In this document: piece after piece, positions 1 through 9,429 of the stretch
How the letters are laid out: every line of letters begins with the position of its first letter
Position numbering within the stretch: the first letter of the stretch is position 1
DNA from: Leptospira inadai serovar Lyme str. 10
GTDB lineage: Bacteria > Spirochaetota > Leptospiria > Leptospirales > Leptospiraceae
NCBI RefSeq assembly: GCF_000243675.2
Contig: NZ_AHMM02000015.1
Coordinates: forward strand, 728,001 to 792,000
Direction: 5' to 3'
Length of the DNA stretch: 64,000 nucleotides
Notes under the pieces: generated by a model
What the model was told of the DNA's origin: nothing
The model's input: the letters and a program-made list of their open reading frames with translations, nothing else
The model's database searches: none
Position numbers and translations under genes: made by a program

Positions 1-2
1 AC

Positions 3-506
3 TTTTCGATGTTGAATAACCTTATTAATAAGATACGTGAAACGGTACCCGAAAAATTCGGTTTAAAAGCGGACTCGATCCAGGCTTTATCTCCTTCGGA
101 AATCGTCCTGGAAGTAGGCCCGGGATTTTCCAATAAATCCCCGGGTCTTTTGGCTCTCCTTTCCGATTTGGAAAATTTGTCGGTAGAATCCTCGCCGAAG
201 GCAAAGGTGGTGATCAACGAGCGCTCCGGAGTCATCGTGATGGGCGGAAATATAGTCATAGACGAGGTAGCAGTCTCGCGATCCGGCTTAAGTCTTTCGG
301 TTGCCGATAAAAACCGTCGCAGTCCGCGTCTCGGAAGGGATAATCAACAGCCTCCGAAGGAATCCTTTTTGATCGAAGAAGCGACCCAAGTTTCGGATGT
401 GGTGGACGCCTTGAATAAGGTAGGCGCGTCCACAAGGGACATCATCGCTATTTTAGAGGCGCTGAAAACCGCAGGCGCGCTGCATGCGGAACTCGAGGTT
501 CAGTAA
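3..506 (+). CDS. flgI: Flagellar P-ring protein FlgI, C-terminal part (5' end outside window)
   Basis: The open frame runs in from the left edge, so only about the last 168 codons are present. FlgI forms the periplasmic P-ring around the flagellar rod. The C-terminal hallmarks are visible: a VVINERSGVIVMGGN stretch (the family has VVINERTGTIVMG) and the terminal helix that ends in LEALKTAGALHAELEV. The next gene, a FlgJ-type protein, starts 3 bases after the stop, which is the usual flgI-flgJ order, so the two are co-transcribed. The assignment is firm. Whether a true P-ring forms in this spirochaete cannot be told from sequence. Confidence 0.93.
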   Translation, partial: FSMLNNLINKIRETVPEKFGLKADSIQALSPSEIVLEVGPGFSNKSPGLLALLSDLENLSVESSPKAKVVINERSGVIVMGGNIVIDEVAVSRSGLSLSVADKNRRSPRLGRDNQQPPKESFLIEEATQVSDVVDALNKVGASTRDIIAILEALKTAGALHAELEVQ

Positions 507-509
507 AAT

Positions 510-980
510 ATGATAGATCAAATAAATAATTATTCCAATCGCTTAAACTTAACCGAGCGGCCGGAAGTGCAGAGACTGCTTCGGGAAGAAAAGGAACTCC
601 GAAAAGGGCAAACGTTTCCCGAACTGCTGCGCGAAGAATTCAACGATAAACTTTCCGGAAAAGTCTCCTCTTCGGAAGTTCGTATGCCTCATAATATTAA
701 GGAAGAGGTTACTGCCGATCCTTATCGTAAAAGATTATACGACGCTTCGGTCGAATTCGAGTCGATTTTTGTGAAAATGGTACTTAAAGAAATGAAGGCG
801 ACCGTCCATAAATCCGGACTGATCGACGGGGGATACGCCGAAGAGATTTTCGAAGATATGCTTTATGACGAATATTCTAAGAATCTCTCGGCCAATTCGT
901 CGCTAGGACTTGCGGAACAGATTTACCAATCCTTATCTTTGAATCTGTCTCCGATTAAGAAACTAGACTCGAAGATCTGA
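510..980 (+). CDS. flgJ: FlgJ-type rod-binding protein without muramidase domain
   Basis: A 156-residue protein. The second half matches the rod-binding N-terminal domain of FlgJ (EFESIFVKMVLKEMK, then GGYAEEIFEDMLYDEYSKNL and a GLAEQIYQSL end). In enterobacteria FlgJ also carries a C-terminal peptidoglycan hydrolase; that domain is absent here, as in other short FlgJ proteins, so the protein is expected to act as a rod-assembly scaffold in the periplasm. It begins 3 bases after the flgI stop and is clearly in the same operon. The first 80 residues are charged and poorly conserved. Confidence 0.9.
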   Translation: MIDQINNYSNRLNLTERPEVQRLLREEKELRKGQTFPELLREEFNDKLSGKVSSSEVRMPHNIKEEVTADPYRKRLYDASVEFESIFVKMVLKEMKATVHKSGLIDGGYAEEIFEDMLYDEYSKNLSANSSLGLAEQIYQSLSLNLSPIKKLDSKI

Positions 981-1004
981 CGTGTCTTAGGGAATATCCT
1001 TTAA

Positions 1005-3257
1005 TTAGCCGTCTATCAAATCCCTAAACGTAATCGCATCCAAATCTTTTTGGAGATTTAGTTCCGTCTTTTCCAATTTCTCCCGTATTTTATCCGGATA
1101 GATCCGTTGAGAGGGGGCCTCTTTTAAGAGAGGCTCGGGAATTTTTCTATAGAAGTCACCGAGAGTTAAATCTAGTCCGGAAGCGACCGGTAGCCAAGTC
1201 CCTTCCGAAGTTTCGCCCAGGAGACCGACTTCGGATAAACTTTTCGTTAATCTAGGAATCTCTTCCGAGTTCAAACCGGACTGAATCGCCAAAGTTTCGG
1301 TCGAAGCCGAGAGCTTACTTTGTTTTTGAATCGAATAGGCGGCTTTCAGAACCGCCAATAATTTTTTAAATTCGTCGCTAAAGGAAGTGTGACGTTCTTC
1401 GACTAACTGAAATGGAAGTAAATATCGTTCCGGGAACTGGACGCAAGCGGTTATCTCGGCGCCATAGAGAACGATCATGGAGAGGGAATAGACTCCGATC
1501 AAAAATATGGGAATCGCCGCCAAGGCCTTGTAGACGATCATCGTCGTTTCCGAGAACGATGTAACATATACTTTAAAGCCGTAGAGAAAGAGTAGAAAAA
1601 TCAAACTCGTAAACGCGGCGCCGATCGAGGACGCCCTAATGGGAACCTTTGTGTTCGGAATCAAAGTGAACAAGGCCAGAAAAAACCACCAAATCCCTGC
1701 CAATGGAAACGCTAATCGTAGAATATTGTACGGGGAGAAAACGGAATCTCCTCCGCGGAGAACGGTAGTCATATACTTCACTTCCCGATACTCGGAAAGA
1801 CTGATCTTTTCGTATTCTCCTATATTCAATAATCTAAAACGACCGTTTTCGCTTCTGTAGAATAAAACCGAAGCGAACACCTTCCCGCGAACCGGAACGT
1901 AAAAGGAATTCCAATGCTCTCCTCCGTCGATCGAAACTAATATATTTCCGAGAGAATCCAGTAGGAAGATGTCCGTCGATTCCTGATTTTCGACGGACCA
2001 CACTTTCTGGAAAGTATAGCGCTTATGACTAAGATTTTTCCAACTATGACCTCCGTCGGTCGTCTTGTAAATGGATCCTCTCTCTCCGGCAACAATGAGT
2101 TCGCCCGGGCGAATCCTATGAATGTCTTTTAGACCCTGTCCTGCGATTTTATTCGCGACCCAAGTAACGCCCCCATCCTCGCTCTTCCAGATATTACCGT
2201 CCTCGTCCACCAAGTATCCTTCGCCGAACTCCGGAAAGTAAATTCGATTCGCTCGGATTTTTAAGGTATTCGGGAAGACGGGTTTGTAACTTCTTCCTTG
2301 ATTGAAAAAATGAAGGACTTCACCGTTCCCGAATATAAAATAGAAATTCCCTTCGCTTACGAACTCGAAATCGGAAAATTGGGTATTCTCGAAATAAATC
2401 GCGTTCCATACCGAACCTTCGACGGGCCGGTTTAAGAAGAGCCCCTTTCGGGATATTGCGTAAATTTTATCCTCGCGGACGAGAACCCGGATGAAATCTT
2501 CCTGCTTCAGTTCCGGTTTTTTACAAAAATCTAATCTAGTTCCGAAGGAATCGACGCAACGAATATTCTCCAAATCGATATCGGTTTCCGAGATGACATA
2601 ATCATTCTTTAAATTCTTATCCAATCGAAAAAGATTTCCGCTCTCTCCGGCGATCCAAATTTTTCCGTCCGGTTCCTTGTCCATACTGAGATAGTGAGGC
2701 GGCCGGAAAAAATCCGTCATTTTCTCCACCAACCCCTGGCCGATTACGATTAAAAGAGGACCTATCGACAGGATAAAAAAGTAAAATACGAATTTCTGTA
2801 AGAAGGAACGATTAACGTCTATGCGCCAAATTCCGTTAAAGGAATTTTCGAGGGACCTAAGAACTGCCGTCGCGGAGAATACCAAAATTACAAAGCCGAT
2901 CGCACCGATTTGTCGGGCCGCGTCTATTAAGTCGCCGATCGTTTCCAAATACGGATTGATATCTAAATTGATGTTACTGGCCAGGAAAAATGCGTTAATA
3001 CGGTCGAATATCTCTTCTTTTCGGTTTTCCAATCCCGAAGTGATCGTAAGTAGGGAAAGAGCTACGGTAAACATCGGGATCAGCGAGACGATGGTAGTGT
3101 AGGAAATTCCGGAGGCTTTCATGAGACAGTCGTCTTTGACGAAGCGATACGCGGAGGAAGCCAGTACGCGGGCGGAAAAATTTAATTTTCTTAATATTCC
3201 TGAATCGGGTATATAATCGAATAATCTACTATATTTATGATTTGGGTGAGAGCTCAT
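1005..3257 (-). CDS. YihY/BrkB-family membrane protein with an inserted beta-propeller
   Basis: A 750-residue protein, about twice the usual YihY length. Residues 45-180 hold three membrane helices with the YihY core (KASGISYTTIVSLIPM; SLENSFNGIWRI). Residues 511-615 hold three more helices ending in YGAEITACVQFPERY. Between them, at about 185-505, is a soluble insert rich in YCF48/BNR-type repeats (GNIWKSEDGGVTW, GSIYKTTDGGHSW, GNILVSIDGGEHW), predicted to fold as a beta-propeller. A winged-helix-like tail follows (about 625-710). YihY proteins are inner-membrane proteins of unclear function; older 'RNase BN' labels are wrong. ATGA overlap with the upstream methyltransferase makes it the last gene of the four-gene operon. 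Confidence 0.85.
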   Translation of the reverse strand: MSSHPNHKYSRLFDYIPDSGILRKLNFSARVLASSAYRFVKDDCLMKASGISYTTIVSLIPMFTVALSLLTITSGLENRKEEIFDRINAFFLASNINLDINPYLETIGDLIDAARQIGAIGFVILVFSATAVLRSLENSFNGIWRIDVNRSFLQKFVFYFFILSIGPLLIVIGQGLVEKMTDFFRPPHYLSMDKEPDGKIWIAGESGNLFRLDKNLKNDYVISETDIDLENIRCVDSFGTRLDFCKKPELKQEDFIRVLVREDKIYAISRKGLFLNRPVEGSVWNAIYFENTQFSDFEFVSEGNFYFIFGNGEVLHFFNQGRSYKPVFPNTLKIRANRIYFPEFGEGYLVDEDGNIWKSEDGGVTWVANKIAGQGLKDIHRIRPGELIVAGERGSIYKTTDGGHSWKNLSHKRYTFQKVWSVENQESTDIFLLDSLGNILVSIDGGEHWNSFYVPVRGKVFASVLFYRSENGRFRLLNIGEYEKISLSEYREVKYMTTVLRGGDSVFSPYNILRLAFPLAGIWWFFLALFTLIPNTKVPIRASSIGAAFTSLIFLLFLYGFKVYVTSFSETTMIVYKALAAIPIFLIGVYSLSMIVLYGAEITACVQFPERYLLPFQLVEERHTSFSDEFKKLLAVLKAAYSIQKQSKLSASTETLAIQSGLNSEEIPRLTKSLSEVGLLGETSEGTWLPVASGLDLTLGDFYRKIPEPLLKEAPSQRIYPDKIREKLEKTELNLQKDLDAITFRDLIDG

Positions 3258-4141
3258 GATTTTATCGCGTAATGCACCATTGATGAAGTCAATGGCAGCC
3301 CGCCTCGTTTAAGTTTGCTGCGAAAATGGTAAAACGATATCGTAATCCATTTTCGATAATCTTTCCAAGACTTGAAGCTTCCTCTCGATTTTAAAAGTTT
3401 TGCGTAGAGAGGAAAATCCACGCCAAGGTAGGTAACTTGTCGTTCAAATCCTCGTTTGGCAAGAATTTTCCGTAGGTTGGATGCCGAATAATAATATACG
3501 TGACCCGGGAGATAATAATGGTATTTCGGTCCGGCTTCCTTGGCTTGTCGACCCTCGAAATTTGCAGTTTGGATGAGAAGCAATCCTCCCGGCTTTAAAA
3601 TTTTTGCAAGTTTATCGAAGACCGCTTTCGGATTTTCCAGATGTTCGATCACTTCGATCAATGTGATTACGTCGAAAAAATTTTCGGGTAAATCCGCGTC
3701 TAAAAATTGCCCCTGCCAAATTTTAATTCCTCTCATACCGGCTTGTTTTGCGGAATACGGGGAGATCTCGACCCCGTATGGAACGTAGCCCCTCTCTCTC
3801 GCGCAATTCAGAAATCCTCCGAAGGAGCATCCGATATCTAGGAAGTTCCCTTCCGATCGGAATTTTGCGATATTTGCAAGTCGAGCAAACCAAACATATC
3901 GATCGAATTTTTCCGTCGCACGTTCGTCTCTATACGTAAACCCTTGGCTCCCGGTATAGTAATCTTCGGTATACAGTTCTTCCGGAAGAGGGCGGGGGAA
4001 TTGGGCTTGAAGACCGCAGGTTTTACAAATGCGGATCGGTAATTTGAAATCCGAATATTCCGAAGTGTAGAGTCGTTCCCAGCGGCAAGTTCCGTCTAAC
4101 GGACATTCTTCGTAAATTACTTCCGAGCGAGAAAGATCCAA
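3254..4141 (-). CDS. Class I SAM-dependent methyltransferase with N-terminal zinc-ribbon-like segment
   Basis: Begins with two Cys pairs (CPLDGTC and CKTCG), a small metal-ribbon typical of sugar and polyketide C-methyltransferase-like proteins, then a Rossmann methyltransferase with motif I FLDIGCSFGGFLNCA, an acidic loop (YGVEIS), and DVITLIEVIEHLENP plus LKPGGLLLIQT. No ATG is available near the 5' end. I chose TTG at 4141 because GAGAGG lies 8 bases upstream; TTG at 4147 is the alternative. The gene overlaps the end of the upstream methyltransferase by about 25 bases and its stop overlaps the YihY start (ATGA), so translation is probably coupled. The substrate is unknown. Confidence 0.85.
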   Translation of the reverse strand: MDLSRSEVIYEECPLDGTCRWERLYTSEYSDFKLPIRICKTCGLQAQFPRPLPEELYTEDYYTGSQGFTYRDERATEKFDRYVWFARLANIAKFRSEGNFLDIGCSFGGFLNCARERGYVPYGVEISPYSAKQAGMRGIKIWQGQFLDADLPENFFDVITLIEVIEHLENPKAVFDKLAKILKPGGLLLIQTANFEGRQAKEAGPKYHYYLPGHVYYYSASNLRKILAKRGFERQVTYLGVDFPLYAKLLKSRGSFKSWKDYRKWITISFYHFRSKLKRGGLPLTSSMVHYAIKS

Positions 4142-4752
4142 TGACAAATCCTCTCATCCAGTTTTCCTAATGGAGTCCTTTCCGTATAACCGAGTTCGAA
4201 GGATGAAAATTCCGATCCTAAATCCATTATTTCCGACTCGGAATAGAACCAGGTGGATCCCCCCTTTAAATCGGGAGTTCCTATTCGTCCGTCCTTAGCC
4301 TGCAAGTGGGTGTCTCCGAGCGCTCTCACCGAGGCGGCAAGATAAGCGCCGGGTTTCATAATTCTCCTTAGGTCGTTTAACATTGCCTTGGCCATATCGG
4401 GGTGATTATAATGCAGCACGCCCCAACTTACGATCAGATCGAACTGCCCGTTTTGAAAAGGATACGGCGGCCGGTCCAAGAGAAACGTTTTTGTCCAGGG
4501 GTAGGATTCTCGTATAGACAAAACGGAATTTTCACTATAATCCGCCGCGCTGACTTCGTAGCCGTATTCGTTTAATAAAACGCAATGTCGTCCCGATCCT
4601 GCGCCGAAGTCGAGAGCTTGGCGAGATGTCGTTGAAGGGGGAATTCTAGAAAGAATTCGAACCAGATTCTCGTCCGGATAATTTAACTTAGATTTGGATC
4701 GGGTATAATGAGTTTCCCATGCTTGCTTGGATGGATGATCAGCGGACATCAT
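4117..4752 (-). CDS. Class I SAM-dependent methyltransferase
   Basis: A 211-residue single-domain methyltransferase. Motif I is ALDFGAGSGRHCVLL; then YEVSAADYSENSV (acidic ribose-binding position), FDLIVSWGVLHYNHPDMA, and a motif near LRRIMKPGAYLAASVRA. It starts with two ATG codons in tandem and overlaps the end of the ATP-grasp gene by 14 bases. Together with the ATP-grasp enzyme and the second methyltransferase it looks like a small biosynthetic or tailoring set; no pathway can be assigned from sequence. Confidence 0.85.
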   Translation of the reverse strand: MMSADHPSKQAWETHYTRSKSKLNYPDENLVRILSRIPPSTTSRQALDFGAGSGRHCVLLNEYGYEVSAADYSENSVLSIRESYPWTKTFLLDRPPYPFQNGQFDLIVSWGVLHYNHPDMAKAMLNDLRRIMKPGAYLAASVRALGDTHLQAKDGRIGTPDLKGGSTWFYSESEIMDLGSEFSSFELGYTERTPLGKLDERICHWIFLARK

Positions 4753-6043
4753 AGTCGGCCTTGAATCTAGTCTTAATGCTTTCGTTCCAAGCTTCTTCAG
4801 GTTGGGATGAGGTGATTTTGATTCCGAGAACTAGAGGGCGAACTTCGTTGCCGACGGACGTATCTAGTTTCGTTCCGACTTCATGGAGAGTTCTTTCAAA
4901 CAGGACTTTCTCCCTGGATTTCACTCGGAATTCGGAAACCTGCTTTAAGATCGAAATGCCTTTCGGTGGAATTTCAAAGCGGATCTGCGCTTTTTTGTTC
5001 GGACTCGATCGGAGCATGGATGGAGGAAGTTCGAACGGTTCACCAATTAATAATTTTATAAAATTCGAAAAATAATCGTATTGCATGTAGCCCGGTACGA
5101 GCACATCCGCAAGGTATTCTCCTCCGACCTCGGGCGCGGCTTCGATTAACACAGGCTCTCCGTCCGTATTCAGTTTGAATTCCGCCACGAAGGGACAATT
5201 TTTCAATCCCGTCGCCTTGACGATGGAACGGCAGAGCATAATGATTTCCCCCGTTATCTCGGATTTAGGAAAGGGGAGCCTATGGGCCACCTCTAAGAAA
5301 GGGGGAAATTCGGACGTTTCCTTAAGAGTCAGGCTTACCAAATGAAATTCATCGGAGGAGACAAGACCTAATACAGTGCATTCCAAACCAGGAATGAACT
5401 CCTCTAAGATCCATTTTTCTTCCGGCTGATTTTTAACGTCTGCGTTCTTTTTGGATTTTACCGAACCTTTTTTCGAATGAGGACTGATCGTCGAAAGGAA
5501 ATTGGATGCGGCGGCGTCCGAGGTCAGGAGACGGACTCCCTGCTTTCCGCTGCCTTGACTCGGTTTTGCGATCCAAGGGTAGGGGATCGATTTCTCTTTG
5601 GCTCGTAATTCCGAAAAAGGGATGTCCCTCGGCACTCGAATTCCTTTTTCACTCGCGACGGATTTTAAAAGATGTTTATCGGAAAAAAGTAATACCGAAT
5701 CGGTACTCGCGTACCTTAGCTTTAGTTTCTCCGCAAGGTAGGCCGTAGTGTAAGTCGCCTTCCCGTAGGAACGGGTGCCGACGCCAAGTATCGGAATCGG
5801 GAGAGGATTTTCCGAAACAGCCCGGTGAATTCGACGATATTCATGAGTGGATTCGATAATTTTAAGGTTAGAAAGCGGGAATCCCGGTGCTTTATCGTTC
5901 CGGTCTACCGAAATCACATCCAGCCCTAGATTCTTACAGGCTCGAATCAAGGGTAACTGGTTTTTGCCTGCCCCGACTGAAAGAAAGTACCCTTTCTTCT
6001 TCATTTCCCGGATAGATATCCCCGCCTCAGGAAGGGATGTCAA
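4739..6043 (-). CDS. ATP-grasp domain enzyme
   Basis: About 434 residues. The N-terminus is Rossmann-like (GYFLSVGAGKNQLPLI, LDVISVDRN), followed by the ATP-grasp fold: YPWIAKPSQGSGKQGVRLL (ATP-binding loop), EEFIPGLECTVLGL, and near the end FVAEFKLNTDGEPVLIEAAPEVGGE (metal-binding Glu residues), as in carboxylate-amine ligases of the PurK/carbamoyl-phosphate type. The TTG at 6043 has AGGA at good spacing, whereas the first ATG (6004, start MKKKGYF) has no clear Shine-Dalgarno, so TTG is preferred. It leads an operon of four overlapping genes and is divergent from the FlgG-like gene. The substrate is unknown; D-Ala/amino-acid-type ligation is inferred from the family only. Confidence 0.83.
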   Translation of the reverse strand: MTSLPEAGISIREMKKKGYFLSVGAGKNQLPLIRACKNLGLDVISVDRNDKAPGFPLSNLKIIESTHEYRRIHRAVSENPLPIPILGVGTRSYGKATYTTAYLAEKLKLRYASTDSVLLFSDKHLLKSVASEKGIRVPRDIPFSELRAKEKSIPYPWIAKPSQGSGKQGVRLLTSDAAASNFLSTISPHSKKGSVKSKKNADVKNQPEEKWILEEFIPGLECTVLGLVSSDEFHLVSLTLKETSEFPPFLEVAHRLPFPKSEITGEIIMLCRSIVKATGLKNCPFVAEFKLNTDGEPVLIEAAPEVGGEYLADVLVPGYMQYDYFSNFIKLLIGEPFELPPSMLRSSPNKKAQIRFEIPPKGISILKQVSEFRVKSREKVLFERTLHEVGTKLDTSVGNEVRPLVLGIKITSSQPEEAWNESIKTRFKADYDVR

Positions 6044-6139
6044 AGGTTTTTTCCTAATGGGACAAAATCTCCCTTCTGGAAATCTAAAAAATCCCGATCT
6101 TAATATTGTAGCAACGTATCTGTTTTTCGGGAGGACCTC

Positions 6140-7003
<864 letters not shown>

Positions 7004-7009
7004 ACATTT

Positions 7010-7456
7010 CTAGCTGACAATCCGCACTTGTGTGGGTAGAATCGCTTTTAGCTTAGGTATAGCAAATGGAGCCTGCAAAGCAGGTTTCGCGCTCCGCCTC
7101 CATTTGCTTAGTCCGGCAAGTCGGTTTTTATCTTCGATTGCAGTTGGTACTTTTTCGACCTCGACTCCGATCCTCTCCCTCCAGTTCTGCACGATTGCCT
7201 CCAACCCGAATACCTTTAGATTCCTGAAGAAGCAGAATTCATTTAAGTAAAGCTGTGAATACTCGGGTCGAAGACAGCCGTAGGAAGAGAATGCGTGCTT
7301 GATTACCCTCTGATTTCCCTCCGCGTATTGTATGTGAACTCCTTCTTTCGTTACCCATCTATTTCTAGCCCATCGATATCTCTTGTCTTTTGAGTGATAT
7401 CTCCGCAGAAAAATCCGAAGTAGAATATATCCTTCGACGAAAGAAATTCCGGTCAC
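7010..7456 (-). CDS. Doubtful hypothetical protein
   Basis: A 148-codon frame with a GTG start and AGAAGG immediately before it. No family is recognised. Its composition is rich in Arg, Lys and Trp, it lies directly downstream of a strong terminator hairpin (7481-7506), and its last third is formed by a nested inverted repeat (7061-7108). It could be a degraded gene or chance coding; kept at low confidence because nothing else occupies this stretch. Confidence 0.22.
   Translation of the reverse strand: MTGISFVEGYILLRIFLRRYHSKDKRYRWARNRWVTKEGVHIQYAEGNQRVIKHAFSSYGCLRPEYSQLYLNEFCFFRNLKVFGLEAIVQNWRERIGVEVEKVPTAIEDKNRLAGLSKWRRSAKPALQAPFAIPKLKAILPTQVRIVS
7061..7108. repeat. Nested inverted repeat, 11-bp outer arms
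   Basis: AGCAAATGGAG at 7061-7071 pairs perfectly with CTCCATTTGCT at 7098-7108. Inside it CCTGC (7072-7076) pairs with GCAGG (7080-7084) around AAA, so the left side forms a nested hairpin. It lies 58 bases after the FlgG/FlgF-like gene and could act as its terminator or be a small mobile palindromic repeat; no U-tract follows. Confidence 0.6.
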
Positions 7457-7480
7457 CTTCTATTTTTTTGAATTTTAAAG

Positions 7481-7506
7481 CGCAGGGTTCCTTGGAAAAC
7501 CCTGCG
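7481..7506 (-). terminator. Hairpin terminator of the SRPBCC gene at 7533-7982
   Basis: CGCAGGGTT (7481-7489) and AACCCTGCG (7498-7506) form a perfect 9-bp stem with an 8-base loop. On the minus strand it lies just beyond the stop of the SRPBCC gene and is followed by a T-containing stretch, as expected for an intrinsic terminator. Confidence 0.75.
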
Positions 7507-7532
7507 AGGATAAAAAAGTGGACTTAGGTTCT

Positions 7533-7982
7533 TTATTTAGTGGGTGCTCTAAAAACGCCTTTCCCGGTAGTAAAATAGGAAAATAAACTTGTTCTGATCC
7601 AATGGGTCCAGCCTTCTTCGCAGTCAGTGTAGCACTCGAGGTCCGGCGTAAGTCCGTCGTGCGTGAAGTTCAACTCCGTTACGCCGTCCTTTTCATTGAG
7701 GTCAAAAATCAATTTGGTGTTAGCCCATTCTTTTTTATCGGAAAACCAGGGCATGTTGCAATCCGTAATCGACCAAACGAGCCTTTTCGCTGGGATCAAT
7801 TCTTCTACAGTAAAGTCGAAGAAAGAATCTCCACTCATCTTTACGATAAATTTATCATTTTGTTTTTCGGAACTTCCCGTAAATGTTATTCCCCACCATT
7901 CCGGTACGTTGCTGATCTTTTTGATCGCCTCGCTGGCGCCGATTTTTACAGAAATACTACTGCTAAAATTGTTCTTCTCCAT
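7533..7982 (-). CDS. SRPBCC (AHSA1/START-like) domain protein
   Basis: A 149-residue single-domain protein of the SRPBCC fold, a helix-grip barrel that binds hydrophobic ligands. Features include a central LIPAKRLVWSI strand turn, TKLIFDLNEKDGVTELNFTHDGL, and the closing C-terminal helix GWTHWIRTSLFSYFTTGKG. It is the third of three ligand-fold genes (SRPBCC, VOC, SRPBCC) lying on the minus strand downstream of an ArsR regulator. About 165 bases separate it from the VOC gene, so it may have its own promoter. The ligand is unknown. Confidence 0.8.
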   Translation of the reverse strand: MEKNNFSSSISVKIGASEAIKKISNVPEWWGITFTGSSEKQNDKFIVKMSGDSFFDFTVEELIPAKRLVWSITDCNMPWFSDKKEWANTKLIFDLNEKDGVTELNFTHDGLTPDLECYTDCEEGWTHWIRTSLFSYFTTGKGVFRAPTK

Positions 7983-8148
7983 TTCGTTTACCTTCCTAGC
8001 TGCTCGTTACGTGTTCTTAACTTATATTTTACTTCCGCCGAATTTTTCTTCGCACTCTGATCTTCTCTATGAGTAATCCATTGGAGAGTCCGGAATAGAA
8101 GCGGGGATTTTTAGTTCAAACGGAACTCCCGTCTCTTACCGGATTTCG

Positions 8149-8595
8149 TCATCGCTTGATCTCCTCTTTTCGGATTGCCTCTTTTACTTTTGCTACGTCC
8201 GGACCTTCTCCGGTTCCTTCGTACTTGGATAGATCCTCATCTATGCCGACCAGCCGGAACACCTGTCCTCCCGGAGCTTGGAAATAGAAATGAGGATCCG
8301 GAATCTCCAGCTTTCTCGCACCGAAGTCAAGAAGTCTCCGTTTCATTTCTTCCACGTTGTCGGATTTAAGCTCGAGCCAAATTGATTTTCCGGTACGTTG
8401 GAACTCACTCTCGTCGGCGTGGTCCCCGTAGAGAATTCCCATATGAAAGTTATCTCCCATTCGAATGTCGTCCGCATCCTCTCTTACTCTCATGAGATTG
8501 CAACCGAGGATATCTAGATAAAATCTACGTACCCTTTCCTTTTCCGCCCGCGGGACGATATGTGCTGTATGGTTTCCAAAAATTATCCTTGTCAT
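8149..8595 (-). CDS. VOC-family (glyoxalase/bleomycin-resistance-like) protein
   Basis: A 148-residue vicinal-oxygen-chelate protein. It starts with NHTAHIVPRAEKERVRRFYLDILGCNL (His metal position and the first beta-alpha-beta unit), continues with KSIWLELKSDNVEEMKRRLLDFGARKLE and ends in HFYFQAPGGQVFRLVGID, the typical final strand with a possible metal ligand. GGAGC precedes the ATG. The activity (glyoxalase, dioxygenase or binding protein) cannot be specified. It lies downstream of the ArsR-SRPBCC pair, separated from it by a strong terminator hairpin. Confidence 0.83.
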   Translation of the reverse strand: MTRIIFGNHTAHIVPRAEKERVRRFYLDILGCNLMRVREDADDIRMGDNFHMGILYGDHADESEFQRTGKSIWLELKSDNVEEMKRRLLDFGARKLEIPDPHFYFQAPGGQVFRLVGIDEDLSKYEGTGEGPDVAKVKEAIRKEEIKR

Positions 8596-8623
8596 AGTTG
8601 CTCCTTAACTTGCGCTTTAATTG

Positions 8624-8651
8624 CACCCTAGCGGTGGAAACCGCTAGGGTG
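8624..8651 (-). terminator. Strong hairpin after the ArsR-SRPBCC pair
   Basis: CACCCTAGCGGT (8624-8635) and ACCGCTAGGGTG (8640-8651) make a perfect 12-bp stem with a GGAA loop. It lies between the SRPBCC stop (8666) and the VOC start (8595) and would end or attenuate the regulator operon. A long U-tract is missing, so it may also be an RNA-stabilising structure. Confidence 0.72.
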
Positions 8652-8665
8652 ATAGAGCGACCGAA

Positions 8666-9100
8666 TTATTTTTTCTCACTTGAGACAGTCTCGAATTGCT
8701 TCGGGAAAATATCTAAAAAATAGTTCCAACCCCTTTCATGCGTTTTTACCTTATCTTCATTCGGAAGGTCCGAATGAAGCAGTGTCATGACCGTATTATC
8801 GCCTTGTTTCTTAAATGTAAGCGTAACTGTCGATTCCTCTCCTAAGGTGTACGGTGACACCCATGTATGTTGGATTCGATCTGGTCTCTGAATTTCCGTA
8901 AATCGTCCGTAATGAGGAGTTCCTTCTTTGGTAAGCCAGTAAAAGAAACCGTCTACTTCCGGATTTAAGAGAAGCTTATCAGCTATATTCCAGGGGTTGC
9001 CCGGAATTTTTGGGTTCAGCCACGCATCGAACACGTCGTTTGGCGGGGCAGGGATCGTTCGTTCGAATTTGAATTCAAGAGTCTTCTCGAATTTATTCAT
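8666..9100 (-). CDS. SRPBCC (AHSA1-type) protein, partner of ArsR regulator
   Basis: A 144-residue AHSA1/SRPBCC protein: EFKFERTIPAPPNDVFDAWLNP at the start, a central DRIQHTWVSPYTLGEESTVTLTF, and a C-terminal helix beginning ERGWNYFLDIFPKQ. Its ATG overlaps the ArsR stop by 4 bases and it has a clear AGGAG Shine-Dalgarno inside the regulator gene, so the two are translated as a unit. ArsR-SRPBCC pairs are common and largely uncharacterised; the SRPBCC protein is thought to bind or process the compound sensed by the regulator, which is inference here. Confidence 0.85.
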   Translation of the reverse strand: MNKFEKTLEFKFERTIPAPPNDVFDAWLNPKIPGNPWNIADKLLLNPEVDGFFYWLTKEGTPHYGRFTEIQRPDRIQHTWVSPYTLGEESTVTLTFKKQGDNTVMTLLHSDLPNEDKVKTHERGWNYFLDIFPKQFETVSSEKK

Positions 9101-9426
9101 TTTTTCTTCTCCTGTTTGTTCTTAAAATAATGCTCGAACTGGTCGAGACGCTCGTTCCAGAACCGCTCATACTCATGTACCCATCCTACTACCTCGCGAA
9201 GCGGCTCGGCTCTAAAGGAGATGAGCACTTCGCGACCTTGCTTATCGCGCTTAATCAGCCCTGCACGCTCAAGCAACTTGAGATGCTTCGTGACAGCATT
9301 CAAAGCCACATCGAATTGTTTTGCGACATCGGTAAAGCGAGTAGGCCCGGATTCCGCTAGCCTCCCAATGATTGCTCGCCTGGAAGGATGAGAAATGGCT
9401 ACGAGGACATCGGTTAATTGGTCCAT
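9097..9426 (-). CDS. ArsR-family transcriptional regulator
   Basis: A 109-residue winged-helix regulator. The opening LVAISHPSRRAIIGRLAESG and recognition region FDVALNAVTKHLKLLERAGLIKRDKQGREVLIS are typical of the ArsR subgroup linked to SRPBCC genes. The metal-binding Cys motif (ELCVCDL) of classical ArsR/SmtB proteins is absent, so it probably senses an organic ligand. No Shine-Dalgarno precedes the ATG. The -10 box ends only 6 bases upstream, suggesting a leaderless mRNA, and a perfect palindrome (9430-9455) covers the promoter, implying autorepression. Confidence 0.9.
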   Translation of the reverse strand: MDQLTDVLVAISHPSRRAIIGRLAESGPTRFTDVAKQFDVALNAVTKHLKLLERAGLIKRDKQGREVLISFRAEPLREVVGWVHEYERFWNERLDQFEHYFKNKQEKKK

Positions 9427-9429
9427 TTT

